DNA from: Wurfbainia villosa
Lineage: Eukaryota; Streptophyta; Magnoliopsida; Zingiberales; Zingiberaceae
Length of the DNA stretch: 64,000 nt
Assembly (NCBI GenBank): GCA_025175895.1
Contig: CM046005.1
Coordinates: 57,994,325 to 58,058,324, forward strand
Direction: 5' to 3'
This document shows positions 23,956-35,867 of this stretch, one piece after another. Within the stretch, counting starts at the first letter, position 1. Every line of letters begins with the position of its first letter. The notes under the pieces were generated by a model. The model searched no databases, had not been told where the DNA came from, and saw only the letters and a program-made list of their open reading frames with translations. Both the position numbers and the translations under genes were made by a program.

Positions 23956-25320
23956 TCACTTCACGAGAAATCCATATCTCTCGGGAATATTGCGTGTTCT
24001 GCGGATCTGAAGATGTGGTGTTACAATAGGTCCAGCCGATTGCTCATCACTATGAGTTGTCGGCTGTTGTGCTTCACCAGGTATCTCATTAATGTCTATT
24101 TGAGTCTCTCGAGCCTCCTCAAGCTCGATGACACTCCCACTGCTTTCTTGCAAGAGAAACTCTTTCTCTAGAAACACAGCATGCCTTGAAACAAACACCT
24201 TTTGTTCCACAGGATGATAGAATTGGTAACCTCTTGTTTCCTTAGGGTATCCAATAAATAGACATTTATCAGACTTAGCATCCAATTTGTCTGATACAGT
24301 CCGCTTCACATAAGCAAGATAACCCCATATCTTCAAGTAAGATACATGAGGTTTCTTACTAGCTCATATCTCATATGGAGTAGTAGAGACTACCTTGGTC
24401 GGGACTCTGTTTAACAAGTAAACAGCTGTCTGAAGTGCATAGCCCCAAAAGGACTTGGGAAGATTCGCGTGATTCATCATTGACCTAACCATGTCCAACA
24501 AGGTCCGGTTACGCCTCTCAGATACACCATTATGCTGTGGTGTATATGGCGGAGTCCATTAAGACAATATACCATTGTCTTTTAGGTAATCAAGAAACTC
24601 CTAACTCAAGTATTCACCACCTCGATCCGGTCGAAGTATTTTAATACACTTGTCATGTTGTTTCTCTACTTCATTTCTGAACTCTTTGAACCTTTCAAAG
24701 GCTTCAGACTTGTGTTTCATCAAGAACACATACCCAAACCGTGAGTGATCATCGGTGAAGGTAATGAAGTAGTTATAGCCTCCTAATGCTTGAGTTGACA
24801 TAGGTCCATATACATCACTATGTATTAGGCCTAGCAACTCTCCCACTCGTTCACCTTTTCCCGTAAAAGGTAACTTAGTCATCTTGCCTTTTAAGCATGA
24901 TTCGCATGTATCGTATGAATCCAATTCAAACGATTCCAGAATTCCACATCGGTGTAATTCGGACATGCGTTTCTTGCTTACATGGCCAAGACGACAATGC
25001 CACATGTAGGAGTCTATTTGATTATCCTTTCGAGCACACTTGTTGCTCGCTTCGATATTGAAAATGTCACTGGATATGTCCAACTTATAAATGTCATTAC
25101 TCAAAGGTCCAGTTCCATAAAGTACGCCATTCAAAGTTATATAACAACAATTGTTACTAAACGTCAAATGGAAACCATTTCTATTTAAGCAGGAAATAGA
25201 AACAATGTTCTTTATTAGAGAAGCAACATAATAGCAATTGTCCAGTTCCAAGACTAGTCCACTAGGGAGCTTCAGCAAATAAGTTCCGATGGCGACCGCA
25301 GCAACCTTTGCTCCATTGCC
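23956..25320 (-). pseudogene. pol: Integrase and GAG-pre-integrase of element D, broken
   Basis: 24601-25278 is one frame with HCRLGHVSKKRMSEL, CESCLKGKM, the catalytic D changed in context to LIHSDVYGPM, and LRPDRGGEYLS ending in a stop (CAA to TAG at about 24602). 24360-24600 continues with NGVSERRNRT-type sequence in a broken frame. 23956-24336 carries the C-terminal VSRHAVFLEKEFLLQESSGS. The second catalytic aspartate motif is altered from LRSD to LRPD, the aspartate itself remaining. Confidence 0.88.
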
Positions 25321-25323
25321 AAC

Positions 25324-26277
25324 TCACAAATTTGACTCCCCTCTGACAAGTCTTCTTCTATTCCTTAGCCCCTGTATGTCATTACATATATGTGAGCCAC
25401 ACCCAGTATCCAATACCCAAGTGTCTAAGGAAATAGAATGACAATCAATAACGAAGATACCTGAAGAGGATGGGGCATCGGATGCCTTCTTCTTCTTCAT
25501 GGACTCAAGATAAATCTTGCAGTTTCTTCGCCAGTGGCCTTCCTTGCCACAGTGATGGCAAGTGCCCTTTTGCACTGGTTCCGCCTTCTTTGCCTTTTTG
25601 TTCTTTCCTTTCTTCTGTTCTTTTGCCTTCCTCTTAGAACCTTTCTTTGAGGAATCAACTAACAGAACCGCCTTCTCCTCATGCTTCACAGAAGGCTCCA
25701 CAGTCTTCAGCATATTGAGGAGCTCGGGAATGGTGGATTCCAATTTGTTCATCCGATAGTTCATCACAAATTGCGAGAAACTCTTGGGCAAACAATGCAG
25801 AATTAAGTCAATACTTAACTCATGATCCATCACAAAACCGAGGGTAGCTAGCCGCTCGATGTACCCGTTCATCTTTAGCACAAAGCACTCTGACGAACCT
25901 TCTTGCATCTTCGTGGTGAAGAGGAGCCTAGAGACCTCGAACCTTTCGGATCTCGCTTGCTCATCGAACAACTCATGAAGATGGAAGACCATAGTATTAG
26001 CATCCATATGCTCATGCTGCTTTTGTAGCTCAGGTACCATCGCCGCTAGCATGATGCAACTCGCCAGCTCAGAATCTGCCACATGCTTCTGATAGACCAA
26101 CATTTGGTCTGGAGTTGCATCGTCCTTAGGACGGTCAGGAAGAGGCTCTTCAAGGACATATGCAAGCTTTTCCGCCTTGAGAACAATTCTCAGGTTTCTA
26201 AGCCAGTCCAGGAAGTTAGGCCCAGTCAGTTTGTTCGAATCCAAAATAGTGCGCAAATTCAAAGACGTCATGATCAA
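25324..26277 (-). pseudogene. gag: gag-protease of element D, long open frame ended by a TGA
   Basis: 317 codons from MIMTSLNLRTILDSNKL (26277). The gag core contains FLDWLRNLRIVLK, HELFDEQARSERFEVSRL and LILHCLPKSFSQFVMNYRMN; then come a lysine-rich stretch, the zinc knuckle CHHCGKEGHWRRNC and the protease motif WVLDTGCGSH. The frame stops at about 25324 where B and G have CGA (arginine in ESNLRV) and D has TGA, a C-to-T change at a CpG. This is the best preserved gag of the A family here. It would otherwise run straight on into pol. Confidence 0.92.
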
Positions 26278-27532
26278 TTTATCGACCTAGAAATACAAAA
26301 CGAGCATATATGAGAAAATGATTTTAAAATGCATCAATATACATTTATAAATCCCATTCATTTTTCGAATTTCAAAACCCCAAAAATCACTTCGAGATTG
26401 TAGGTCCATCTCCGAATGGTTGATATCCATCATAGTTATGAACAACCTCGAGAGAGTCCAACAAGCCATTCATAACTACGACGGTAGGTATCAACTATAC
26501 CGATTGCATATCACGTATATGCAACTATCACAATGTGCTATCAACTAATTGAATGTTCACACATACATCGGGTTGTTAACACATTAACAAGTATGCATCA
26601 TATGCATAGCACCCAACTTCACCTCCCTTTACATCGACCTTGGAGAGAGTCCAACAAGCCGATGCTCTAGGTTAAAGCCAACCCATTAATCGGGAAATAG
26701 TTTTAATATGGTTAGAGCGCATTCAACCAATTAGCCTAGCTTGGAGAGAGTCCAACAACCAAAGCTAACGATTGACCTCTGACTCTTACCATATTAGTAT
26801 TAAACTATTCCATGGTTTGAACATGTTCGGGTTCGAGCTTGAGAGAGTCCAACAACCCAAAACAAGAAATGTAACTCTGGTTCTAACCATATTAATGGAA
26901 GGTGTAGGCTTTAATATTGTTTAAGGGTTTTTATGTCTCATCCTCTTTGCATGCAAATAACTATTATCTACATGGCATGGCATACATGGCATACATCTAC
27001 ATGTCACGACACGCATGGCATAATGTTATGCATCTAATGCAATTACATGACATACAATTATGTCATGTATATAATTTCCTTATATGTCATAACTATTTAT
27101 GGAAATAAAATATGTTTAAGATTTGATTCTCCAAATCAAATCATAATTAAATTAGGAAACAAATTTCCAAATCTAATCACATATTTTATTCATGGAATTA
27201 TTTGATTAAGGAAAATCTATTTAGGAAACCAATTTCCTAAATCATTAAAACTACTTATGGAAATAAAATATTTTAAGATTTGATTTCAAATCAAATCATG
27301 ATTAAATTAGGAAACAAATTTCCAGAATCTAATCAAATATTTTATTTATGGAAAATATCAATTTCATAAATACTTCCAACTTTCCAAAAGTGGAAGATTT
27401 CATAAATACTTCTAGACTTTCCAAAATTGAAAATTTCATAAATACTTCTAAATTTCCAAAATTAGAAAATTTCCAGAAATACATTATGACTATCGCAAAA
27501 CCATTTTTACGATTATGTCAAACACAACCTCG
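26278..27532 (-). other. Leader of element D
   Basis: Same layout as the leaders of A and B, without the TRIM. Hairpin-motif copies lie at about 26457-26471 (altered), 26639-26654, 26740-26755 and 26838-26852 (altered). Then come the catg-rich part (26940-27070) and AT-rich repeats (27100-27480). No gene seen. Confidence 0.8.
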
Positions 27533-27544
27533 GGCTCGATACCA
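27533..27544 (-). other. Primer-binding site of element D
   Basis: ggctcgatacca on the + strand: the canonical complement ggctctgatacca with CTG reduced to CG. Confidence 0.8.
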
Positions 27545-29686
27545 TCAAGGTTTACTGCATCAGCGATGTGTGTTCGATCATGTTTCGTAAACATGAACAC
27601 ATCGGAAGCAATAAAAATAATAAATCTACATTTATTACAACACACACAACACACGCATGCATATTACAACAAGTGTAGACATAACCGTAAATTTAAATTT
27701 GCAATAAAAGGAAATTTAACTACGCTTATACCTTCAGATGACGTAGCGGAACGACATCAACCGAACGATCTTCGCTAGAATCGTCTCTATCCGTATCCAC
27801 GCCCAGTATCCGTAGGAAGACATCGCTAAGCCACGAGCTTCGCCTTCGTACGGCTTACTAGCCTCGTGTTGAAGACGACGTGATCGAGAGATGATCACGA
27901 TCCGAATCCAAATTCGGATCCAAAACGAGTCCTCAAAACTCGCTTCTCCGGAGAGGTATTCGTCAACCGATTGACGAATCCTTCATCCTCCACCTCAAAG
28001 GATTACTGGAGATTGAATCCCCGGTAAGTTAGCCGCTGTCGGAGCTCTAACCGTCGTCCAAACGACGCTCCGACGAGAGGAGAACAAGCTGTCCAGAAAA
28101 CTGGACAGCTTTGGTGGAGGAGATAGGCGCCGGCCAACCAAGGGAAGATAGAGCTCACCTTGGACAATGGGAGAAGACGGCAGCAGCTGGTGGCCGGTTG
28201 GAGAAGAGGGGCGGCAGCTTAGGGTTGGCGCCGAAAACTCCAATAAGGAGGTGGGCGGCAACTTTAACCTAGGGGTTTTGGATTAGGGCTTTATTATCCC
28301 TCAAGCCCTCTTTTATAGAGAACTAATTCTCTTAATGGTTATTGGATCATAACCATTAGGCCCGTTAACCCGCTCCATTAAGATAAGTTAAAATAAACCA
28401 AACCATGATGGTTTATTTTAAGTTAAAACGAACCGAACCAACTTTTGGTTCATTCGCTTAAAATAAACCAAACCCTTTGGTTTATTCTCCTCCATTGGAT
28501 TAGAACCAAACCATTTTGGTTCATCCATTATGTCTTCATAAGACACGGCCCATCCACGCCCATTGCATCAAACGATTTCATGCTCGCTTATGTTTGGTCC
28601 AACCAAACTTAGTTTCTCTGCCGAGAATCCCATTCTCAAGCTCGCTTTAAATCCTTCGGATTACGCCATTGTGCGTGTGACCAAATAGGTTCTCGCTTTA
28701 TGTTGGCCGCCTATAATTAACCATTAATTATAGAACGATCATGAGTGGCACCTAGTAGTACATCATGATCCCCAATTAACCGAAAAGATCAACGCTGATC
28801 CGAACTATTTCTCAAACCCTTCAAGAGCTGATTGATTCGTGCCCCATTCCCTTCACTCATCTTATACCCACATGGTTCGTAACATGGTCTATAGTGTCAC
28901 CTCACTAGGTCGACTCACGCCACACCTAGCCCAAGTATCATTTCCTCGTCCCACGGATTCTAGTTACTGCACATGTATCGAAGAGTACCTTACTCTAAAC
29001 ATGTAATGCTTTGGCCAAAGACTTTAGTAACAATCCGAGAGAGGCCATGTATACATCTCCTCGCAAGGAGTGGTGAATCCTTTATAGGCTATTCAAACAC
29101 CTTCGATCACTTCGACTTATACCCAATCATCTCGGGTCCACATCTCCTTAGAGATGTTTGCTTAAGATGTCAAAGCATAAGTCTCCATGATCAAGATGAC
29201 TTGAATACCGCAAGTCAAAGGAACATCGCACTTAAGCTACAGTAAGAACTTCATTGACATATCTATATATGCAGAGAACCATATGAAGTCTTACGGCTGG
29301 TCACTCCAATGAACTAGTTACCATAACTAGCATCCACGATCAACTCCGGACATCACAATGTCTCCAGCCAGTGAGAATCAGCTGCTTGGATACACCAAGG
29401 AGTATACCTCGTGCTAGTCTCGACAGAATTGATGGTGTCCAAATTCATCAATTCATTGACTAGGGATAATTCCGATACATCACAATTACACATGTAGAGA
29501 TACTCACTAGTTGTGATCCAATCACAAATTCTCTCATGCTGTGAATCGCATCGTGGACATTCAGTAAATGAGTTTATGATCCAATCAAATACATGAAACA
29601 TGTATACTCAAATAGTGAATCTTCATTTATCATATAAATGGTTCATACATAAGGCGATTGCCTTAGGACATCTCTCATATATTACT
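27545..29686 (-). repeat. 5' LTR of element D, terminal aaca missing
   Basis: Same LTR family. The start is blurred (tcaaggtttactgcatcagcg replaces the clean TGTTGGGTTTCCGGCACCG) and the right end is atatattact, directly joined to the TGTTGGG of the next LTR. Confidence 0.9.
28310..28317 (-). promoter_or_regulatory. TATA box of element D 5' LTR
   Basis: cttttata on the + strand followed by gagaactaattctc. Confidence 0.55.
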
Positions 29687-31914
29687 TGTTGGGTTTCCGG
29701 CACCGCGGCGTGTGTGTGTTCAATCATGTTTCGTAAACATGAGCACAGCGGAAGCAATTAAAATAATAAATCAATATTTATTACAACACACACAACACAC
29801 GCATGCATATTACAACAAGTGTAGACATAACCGTAAATTAAAATTTGCAATAAAAGAAATTTATCTACGTTATACCTTTCGTATGACGTGTAGCGGGAAC
29901 GGCATCAACCGGAACGATCCTCGTAAGAATCGTCTCTATCCGTATCCACGCCGAGCTCCTCGGGATGACTTCGCTAAGTCACGAGCTTCGTCTTCGTACG
30001 GGTTACTAGCCTCGTGTTGAAGACGACGTGATCGAGAGATGATCACGATCCGAATCCAAATTCGGATCCTAAAATGAGTTCTCAAAACTCGCTTCTCCGA
30101 AGAGGTATTCGTCAACCGTTTGACGAATCCTTCGTCCCCCACCTCAGAGGATTACCGGAGATCAAATCCCCGGTAAGTTAGCCGCTGTCGGAGCAATAAC
30201 CGTCGTCCAAACGACGCTCCGACAACAAAGAAACAAGCTGTCCAGAAAAATTGGACAGCTTTTGGTGGAGGAATAGAGGCCGGCTAAGGAAAGATGGAAG
30301 CTCACCTTATCACCGAACCCACAAGAGATCACCGGAGGGTCGCCGGAGTGTTCACCGGCTGAAGCTTGGTCGCCGGCAATGACTTGGACGGCGGCACAAA
30401 AGCTGGGCGGCGGCACACCTAGGGTTGGCGCCGACTAGGAGAGAAGATGGAGGGAGCGGCACAATTAGGTTGGGCGGCAACTCTCATTAGGGTGCTTGGA
30501 TTAGGGTTTAAGCCCTATTTTATAGAGAACAAATTCTCTTAATGGTTAATGGATCATATCCATAAAGCCCGTTAACCCGCTCCATTAAGATAAGTTAAAA
30601 TAAACCAAACCATGATGGTTTATTTTAAGTTAAAACGAACGGAACCAACCTTTGGTTCATTCGTTTAATATAAACCAAACCCTTTGGTTTATTCTCATCC
30701 ATTGGATTAGAACCAAACCATTTTGGTCCATCCATTATGTGTTCATAAGACACGGCCCATCCACGCTTCCATTGCAACTGAAACAATTTCATGCTCGCTT
30801 TATGTTTGGTCCAACCAAACATAGTTTCTCTCGGTCTGAGAATCCCATTCTCAAGCTCGTTTTAAATCCTTTGGATTACACTCGTTGTGCGGGTGACCAA
30901 ATAGGTTCTCGGTTTATGTTGGCCATCTATAATTAACCATTAATTATAGAACGATCATGAGTGGCACCTAGTAGTACATCATGATCCCCAATTAACCGAA
31001 AAGATCAACGGTTGATCCAGAACTATTTCTGAAACCCTTCAGTAGCTCGAATGAATCGTGCCCCATTCCCTTCACTCATCTTATACCCACTTGGTTCAGG
31101 ACATGGTCTATTGTGTCAGTCCCCACTAGGCTGACTACGTCACACCTAGCCCAAGTATTATTTCCTCGTCCTACGGATTCTAGTTACTCCACATGTATCG
31201 AAGAGTACCTTACTCTAAACATGTAATGCTTTGGCCAAAGACTTTTAGTAACAATCCGACGAGAGGCCATGGGTATACATCTCCTCGCAAGGAGTGGTGA
31301 ATCCTTTATAGGCTATTCAAACACCTTCGATCACTTCGACTTATACCCAATCATCCCGGGTCCACATCTCCTCGGAGATGTTTGCTTAAGATGTCAAAGC
31401 ATAAGTCTCCATGATCAAGATGACTTGAATACCGCAAGTCAAAGGAACATCGCACTTAAGCCACAGTAAGAACTTCATTGACAAATCTATATATGCAGAG
31501 AACCATATGAAGTCTTACGGCTGGTCACTCCAATGAACTAGTTACCATAACTAGCATCCACGATTAACTTCGGACATCACTATGTCTCCAGCCAGTGAGA
31601 ATCAGCTGCTTGGATACACCAAGGAGTATACCTCGTGCTAGTCTCAACAGAATTGATGGTGTCCAAATCCATCAATTCATCGACTAGGGATAATTCCGAT
31701 ACATCACAATTACACATGTAGAGATACTCACTAGTTGTGATCCAATCACAAATTCTCTCATGCTGTGAATCGCATCGTGGACATTCAGTAAATGAGTTTA
31801 AGATCCAATCAAATACATTAAACATGTATACTCAAATAGTGAATCTTCATTTATCATATAAATGGTTCATACATATGGCGATTGCCTTAGGACATCTCTC
31901 ATATATTACTAACA
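29687..31914 (-). repeat. 3' LTR of element E
   Basis: Complete LTR, + strand TGTTGGGTTTCCGGCACCG ... ATATATTACTAACA, followed by agactcccacttggcct. Confidence 0.93.
30527..30534 (-). promoter_or_regulatory. TATA box of element E LTR
   Basis: attttata on the + strand followed by gagaacaaattctc. Confidence 0.5.
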
Positions 31915-31931
31915 GACTCCCACTTGGCCTA
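31915..31931 (-). other. Polypurine tract of element E
   Basis: gactcccacttggccta on the + strand adjacent to the 3' LTR. Confidence 0.85.
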
Positions 31932-33027
31932 ATGCCAATCGCTACGGTATCCAATACCATAAGCTCGAACATGACCCTCAAACTTATTTTGAGGTAATGC
32001 CTTAGTCAAGGGATCCGCTAAGTTCCTTTCGGGGAATTTTCTCGATTTGTATTTCGCTCCTACCGATGATCTCTCCGATAAGATGATAGCGGCGAAGCAC
32101 ATGTTTGGATCATTGATGAGACCACATCAAGTTCTCGAGATGAACTTCTTGATCCAAACCGCCTTTTGTCGCCTAAAGTCGCAATGTATTCTCGCCTTAG
32201 TGGCACGCTATAGCGCTAAGCTTCGAACCTTTCCAACTTATCGCGCCCATTCCAGTGAATACATACTGCATCGAGACATGGAATCATCCTGTTCATTCGA
32301 GTCCGCATCCGTGATACCCACGATCACCATGTACCCTTCTCCATATATTAGAACGCATCCTTAGTTCTTCTTAAGTACTTAAGGATCGCCTTAATACTAC
32401 CCAATGATCCATTCCTCGATCGGGACCGTATCCGCCGTGACACTCGTGAGCATACGATACATCGAGCCTCGTACATAACATAGCATACATGATAGATCCT
32501 ATTATGGATGCATAGGGAATCTTACTCATGCAAATCCTCTCGTCTTCTGTGCGCGAACACATAGACTTCGAAAGGTGTACCCCATGCCTGATGGGTAGGA
32601 ACCCTTTCTTGGATTCCTACATGCTAAACTTCTTTAGCACTCGGTCTATATATGTAGACTGCGAAAGACCAAGCAACCGTTTCGATCTATCTCTATAGAT
32701 CTTAATCCCGAGGATGTAGGTTGCTTCTCCCAGGTCTTTCATGGAGAATGTCTTGGATAACCAAACCTTCACTGACTGTAAGATTGAAACATCGTTTCCT
32801 ATAAGTAGTATGTCATCGACATGCAATACTAGGAACATGACTGCACTCCCACTAACCTTCTTGTACACACAAGGTTCGTCTGGATTTTGTGAGAAATCAA
32901 ACTTTTTGATTGTCTCATCAAAACGGATTTTCCAGCTCCTGGATGCTTGCTTCAATTCATAAATGGACCGTCGCAATTTGCATACCTTGGTTTTATCAAC
33001 CGATGTGAAACCCTCAGGCTGTATCAT
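31932..33027 (-). pseudogene. pol: RNase H and partial reverse transcriptase of element E
   Basis: 32617-33027 is a clean frame: MIQPEGFTSVDKTKVCKL, ELKQASRSWKIRFDETIK, MKDLGEATYILGIKIYRD. The catalytic motif reads LHVDDILLIG, so the usual tyrosine of YVDD is histidine (about 32815-32823), a change expected to impair polymerase activity. 32371-32562 keeps PYASIIGSIMYAMLCTRLDV. The stretch 31990-32570 is disrupted by many small indels, mostly where relatives have CTG or CAG. Upstream RT, integrase, gag and 5' LTR are absent. Confidence 0.88.
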
Positions 33028-33788
33028 AAGTGTGCACCATTACACGATACTAAGGGAATTATTTCGGATTATGTGCCTTACCGATGGGGAAGTACACACG
33101 CTCCTAAATAATTTCCTATAACCATTATTTGACCTAGTGATCCGCAAACAAACCCATCCGATGGGGAGGAAGGCACTCAGAGCCAACACGCAAGTTTGTT
33201 GCATCACACGTCAAATTGTAATGGAGGCCGCGGGAATTAATTAAAATATCCCTCTCTCACTTAGTAAATTGAAATTGAGGAATTTTAAAGCATACACAAC
33301 ATGCATATAAAACAAATCAGCAATAAATATGGAAAAAAACAGAATTTTTCCAACTATTATGGCATTGTTCTCCAATACGCATCCCGTCGTGTCGCCACCT
33401 CGTCGGCTCCATCTTTTCCCGTGTGCAAGTCACCAAAGAGATCCGAGCCGAGATATATCATTTTAATTTACATCCATCGATCCTATACTCCATGAAGGAG
33501 TGTACAAATAATCTAGATCGAAAGTAAACTAAAATGAGCGGCTAAACAATGCCGTATTTAATTACAAAAATTAAATACTAATCTAGCCTCGTCAACCCCG
33601 AGGATTCAAATAATATACATACAATCACACACAAAACAATCACATACAACCAAATAGTCATAATAGTCGGATCTTATACCTGCAACCAAAAAGTTAGCCT
33701 ACGCACATCCTACTATTATCCGGCATACTCAATATATGATATGTGCATGAAAGTAACCAAATCCAAAACACACAAAACCGGAAACCGT
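33028..33788 (-). other. Leader of element C (retained part)
   Basis: Non-coding sequence between the E breakpoint and the C PBS. It holds two similar short pieces containing ccgatgggga (about 33080 and 33158) and AT-rich stretches. No gag N-terminus can be read in it, so the segment that would join it to 20222 is deleted. The small + strand frame 33301-33495 has no recognisable features. Confidence 0.6.
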
Positions 33789-33801
33789 GGCTCTGATACC
33801 A
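33789..33801 (-). other. Primer-binding site of element C
   Basis: ggctctgatacca on the + strand, an exact complement of TGGTATCAGAGCC, next to the LTR. Confidence 0.9.
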
Positions 33802-34611
33802 CTTGAAGGGAGTTGCTTCGGAGGCTCATTAGCTCCTATGTCCCCGGATTAAAATTTTCACTAATGAAAGAACTAATCCGGATGGGATGAGTTTCCTTAG
33901 CACAATCTATTCGTCATCGTGCTAACAACTTGAGTGATCGCTTGAACAAACTAGTTGTTCAAGCAACACAACTCTTCTAGTTGGTTAGCCGCGGAAGAGA
34001 CGACGGATGGATCGCCGGTTTTTGTGTTTGTCTTCGGGGTCCATGATTATACAAAATATATACATACACACACTTGTATAATCAACACATAAAAGAACAT
34101 GCTAAGATCAGAAAATAAAGTTGTAAAACTTTTATACCTCACGATCTTCTACCATATGTCCTATCCTCCTCGTGGACGACGTGTGGGAGAAGATCCTCCA
34201 CGAGTAGAAGCCTTCTAGATCATGTTCTTCCCTTCCTTGTTCGCTGCGAACAAAGAGAAGAACCAACAAAACTTCTCCTTTCTAGAACCGGCCACCAAGC
34301 AAGGGAGTTTGATGTAACCGCCGGCCAAGGAACGAATGGATGAAGCGCCGGCCACCAATGTAAGGGGAACCGCCGGCCACCTTGGAGAGAATAGAGAAGT
34401 GAACGCCGGCCAACCTTGAAGAGAGGTTGCTGCCGGCCAAGGAATAAGAGAGGGACCAAGAGGATGGGCGTCGGCCAAGTCTTGATGGAAGAAGATGGGC
34501 GCCAGCCACTTGTCCAAGAGTTGCCACCCAAGCCAAAGCTTCCAAACCCTAGCCGCCCAACCTAAAACCCTAACTCCAATTGAACCATCTTGACGCCCAA
34601 CCTAAGCCCTC

Positions 34612-34620
34612 TATTTATAG
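34612..34620 (-). promoter_or_regulatory. TATA box of element C LTR
   Basis: tatttatag on the + strand (element strand ctataaata), about 20 bp before the minisatellite in + coordinates, so the array lies upstream of it in the U3 region. Confidence 0.55.
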
Positions 34621-34639
34621 AATTGGGCTTAAGCCTCCT

Positions 34640-34935
34640 TTAATCTCCACCGTCGGATCTAGGGATTTAATCTCCACCGTCGGATCTAGGGTTTTATCCC
34701 GACCGTCGGATCTAGGGTTTATTCCCAACCGTCGGATCTAGGATTTCATCCCAACCGTCGAATCTAGGATTTCATCCCAACCGTCGGATCTAGGGTTTCA
34801 TCCCAACCGTTGGATCTACGGTTTCATCCCAATCGTCGGATCTAGGGATTTAATCCCAACCGTTGGTTCTAGGGTTTCATCCTAACCATCGGATCTAGGG
34901 ATTTAATCCCTACCGTTGGTTCTAGAGTTTTGTTT
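34640..34935 (-). repeat. 27-bp minisatellite in the LTR of element C
   Basis: About eleven head-to-tail units of the form aaccgtcggatctagggttt plus catccc, with small variations (ggatct/ggttct). The same array with about eight or nine units lies at 53945-54170 in F. Confidence 0.9.
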
Positions 34936-35867
34936 TATATTCTTGGATCTAGACTTCATGAGGATTATATTAGGCTACGATAGGGACCATAAGGAGGAGT
35001 TGGATCTTGGCCACCCGATGGATCGGAACCACACAAACTTGATCCATCAATGATGTTCCATTCCACTAGAGGATCATCATTGAACTACCTCACCAACCCC
35101 CATAAATTAATATGGGCTCCATATATTATTTGTACATTCATCTCCCCGTATTTAAGATATCGAATGTCCGTCAATTAATTGATTTACTGACCATCAATTA
35201 ATTAACATCTAACTCCTCGAGTAGTACCACTCAACCTTATCATCATGTTGACTAAGTCAACCAGCTGGGTTTACATGATGAACCTTATGAGCTCCTCAAG
35301 GGGACATCATCAACCTAATATATAGGACATGGTTTCCTCCTATAATCAACGACACACCATGTAAATAATATCATTTCCCAACTTACCGGGCATATTGATT
35401 TAATCCATCTAAATCTCACCCTCTGATAAATCAAAGAAATAAATACTAAGTACATTTGCCCGTTATTATATCGGGATTAAGAGCATGTACAACATAATAT
35501 CCGAGGTCCGATTCAATTATGTAGTCAGCAACAAATTGAATCACCTCTATGTCGGTCCTTCTCAATACACCTAAGTGTACTAGTGTAACTCTATGTTCAA
35601 GACAAAACAATACCAAGCTACACTACAACCATGCCAATGGTTTGTCCAAAACCATCTTGGTCGTGAGCCTCTACTTATATTCTACAAGATACTGATAACA
35701 TGATCTTCTGTGCCACACCAAGCACCATGTTATCTACAATGTAAAATATTAGACAATATGCACACATATAATAAATATACAAAGTGCAAACAATGATCAT
35801 GTGATTCTTATTTCAAAATAAAAATGTTCATACAAAAAGAGCTAGGCTTTCAGTATACATTCCAACA

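Larger units (their letters stand above)
20223..29686 (-). mobile_element. Element D: full-length A-family copia element
   Basis: Minus-strand element with 3' LTR 20223-22444, purine tract, RNase H/RT, integrase, protease, gag, leader, PBS and 5' LTR 27545-29686. It interrupts the gag of element C. Its 5' LTR lacks the terminal aaca and abuts a second LTR (element E) with no spacer. Confidence 0.92.
29687..33027 (-). mobile_element. Element E: truncated A-family copia element
   Basis: 3' LTR (29687-31914), purine tract and the RNase H/RT end of pol only. It begins four bases short of the end of the D 5' LTR, with ttact (29682-29686) as a candidate target duplication. It stops abruptly at 33027 in RT (MIQPEGF codons) against unrelated leader sequence of element C. 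The missing 5' half and the missing C gag N-terminus are best explained by one deletion. Confidence 0.85.
33804..35867 (-). repeat. 5' LTR of element C
   Basis: Starts tgaagggagttgcttcgg (an altered form of the TGTTGGAATC start in F) and ends GTATACATTCCAACA. It is followed by acacc of element G leader (complete in A as cctacaccttcc). It contains repeated gccggcca-rich sequence (about 34290-34510) and a 27-bp minisatellite. Shared with F (52858-55090). Confidence 0.9.

Noticed and set aside
33028..33788. Possible separate small element between E and the C LTR
   Set aside because: It ends in a canonical PBS next to the C 5' LTR and has no terminal repeats, so it is better read as the C leader.
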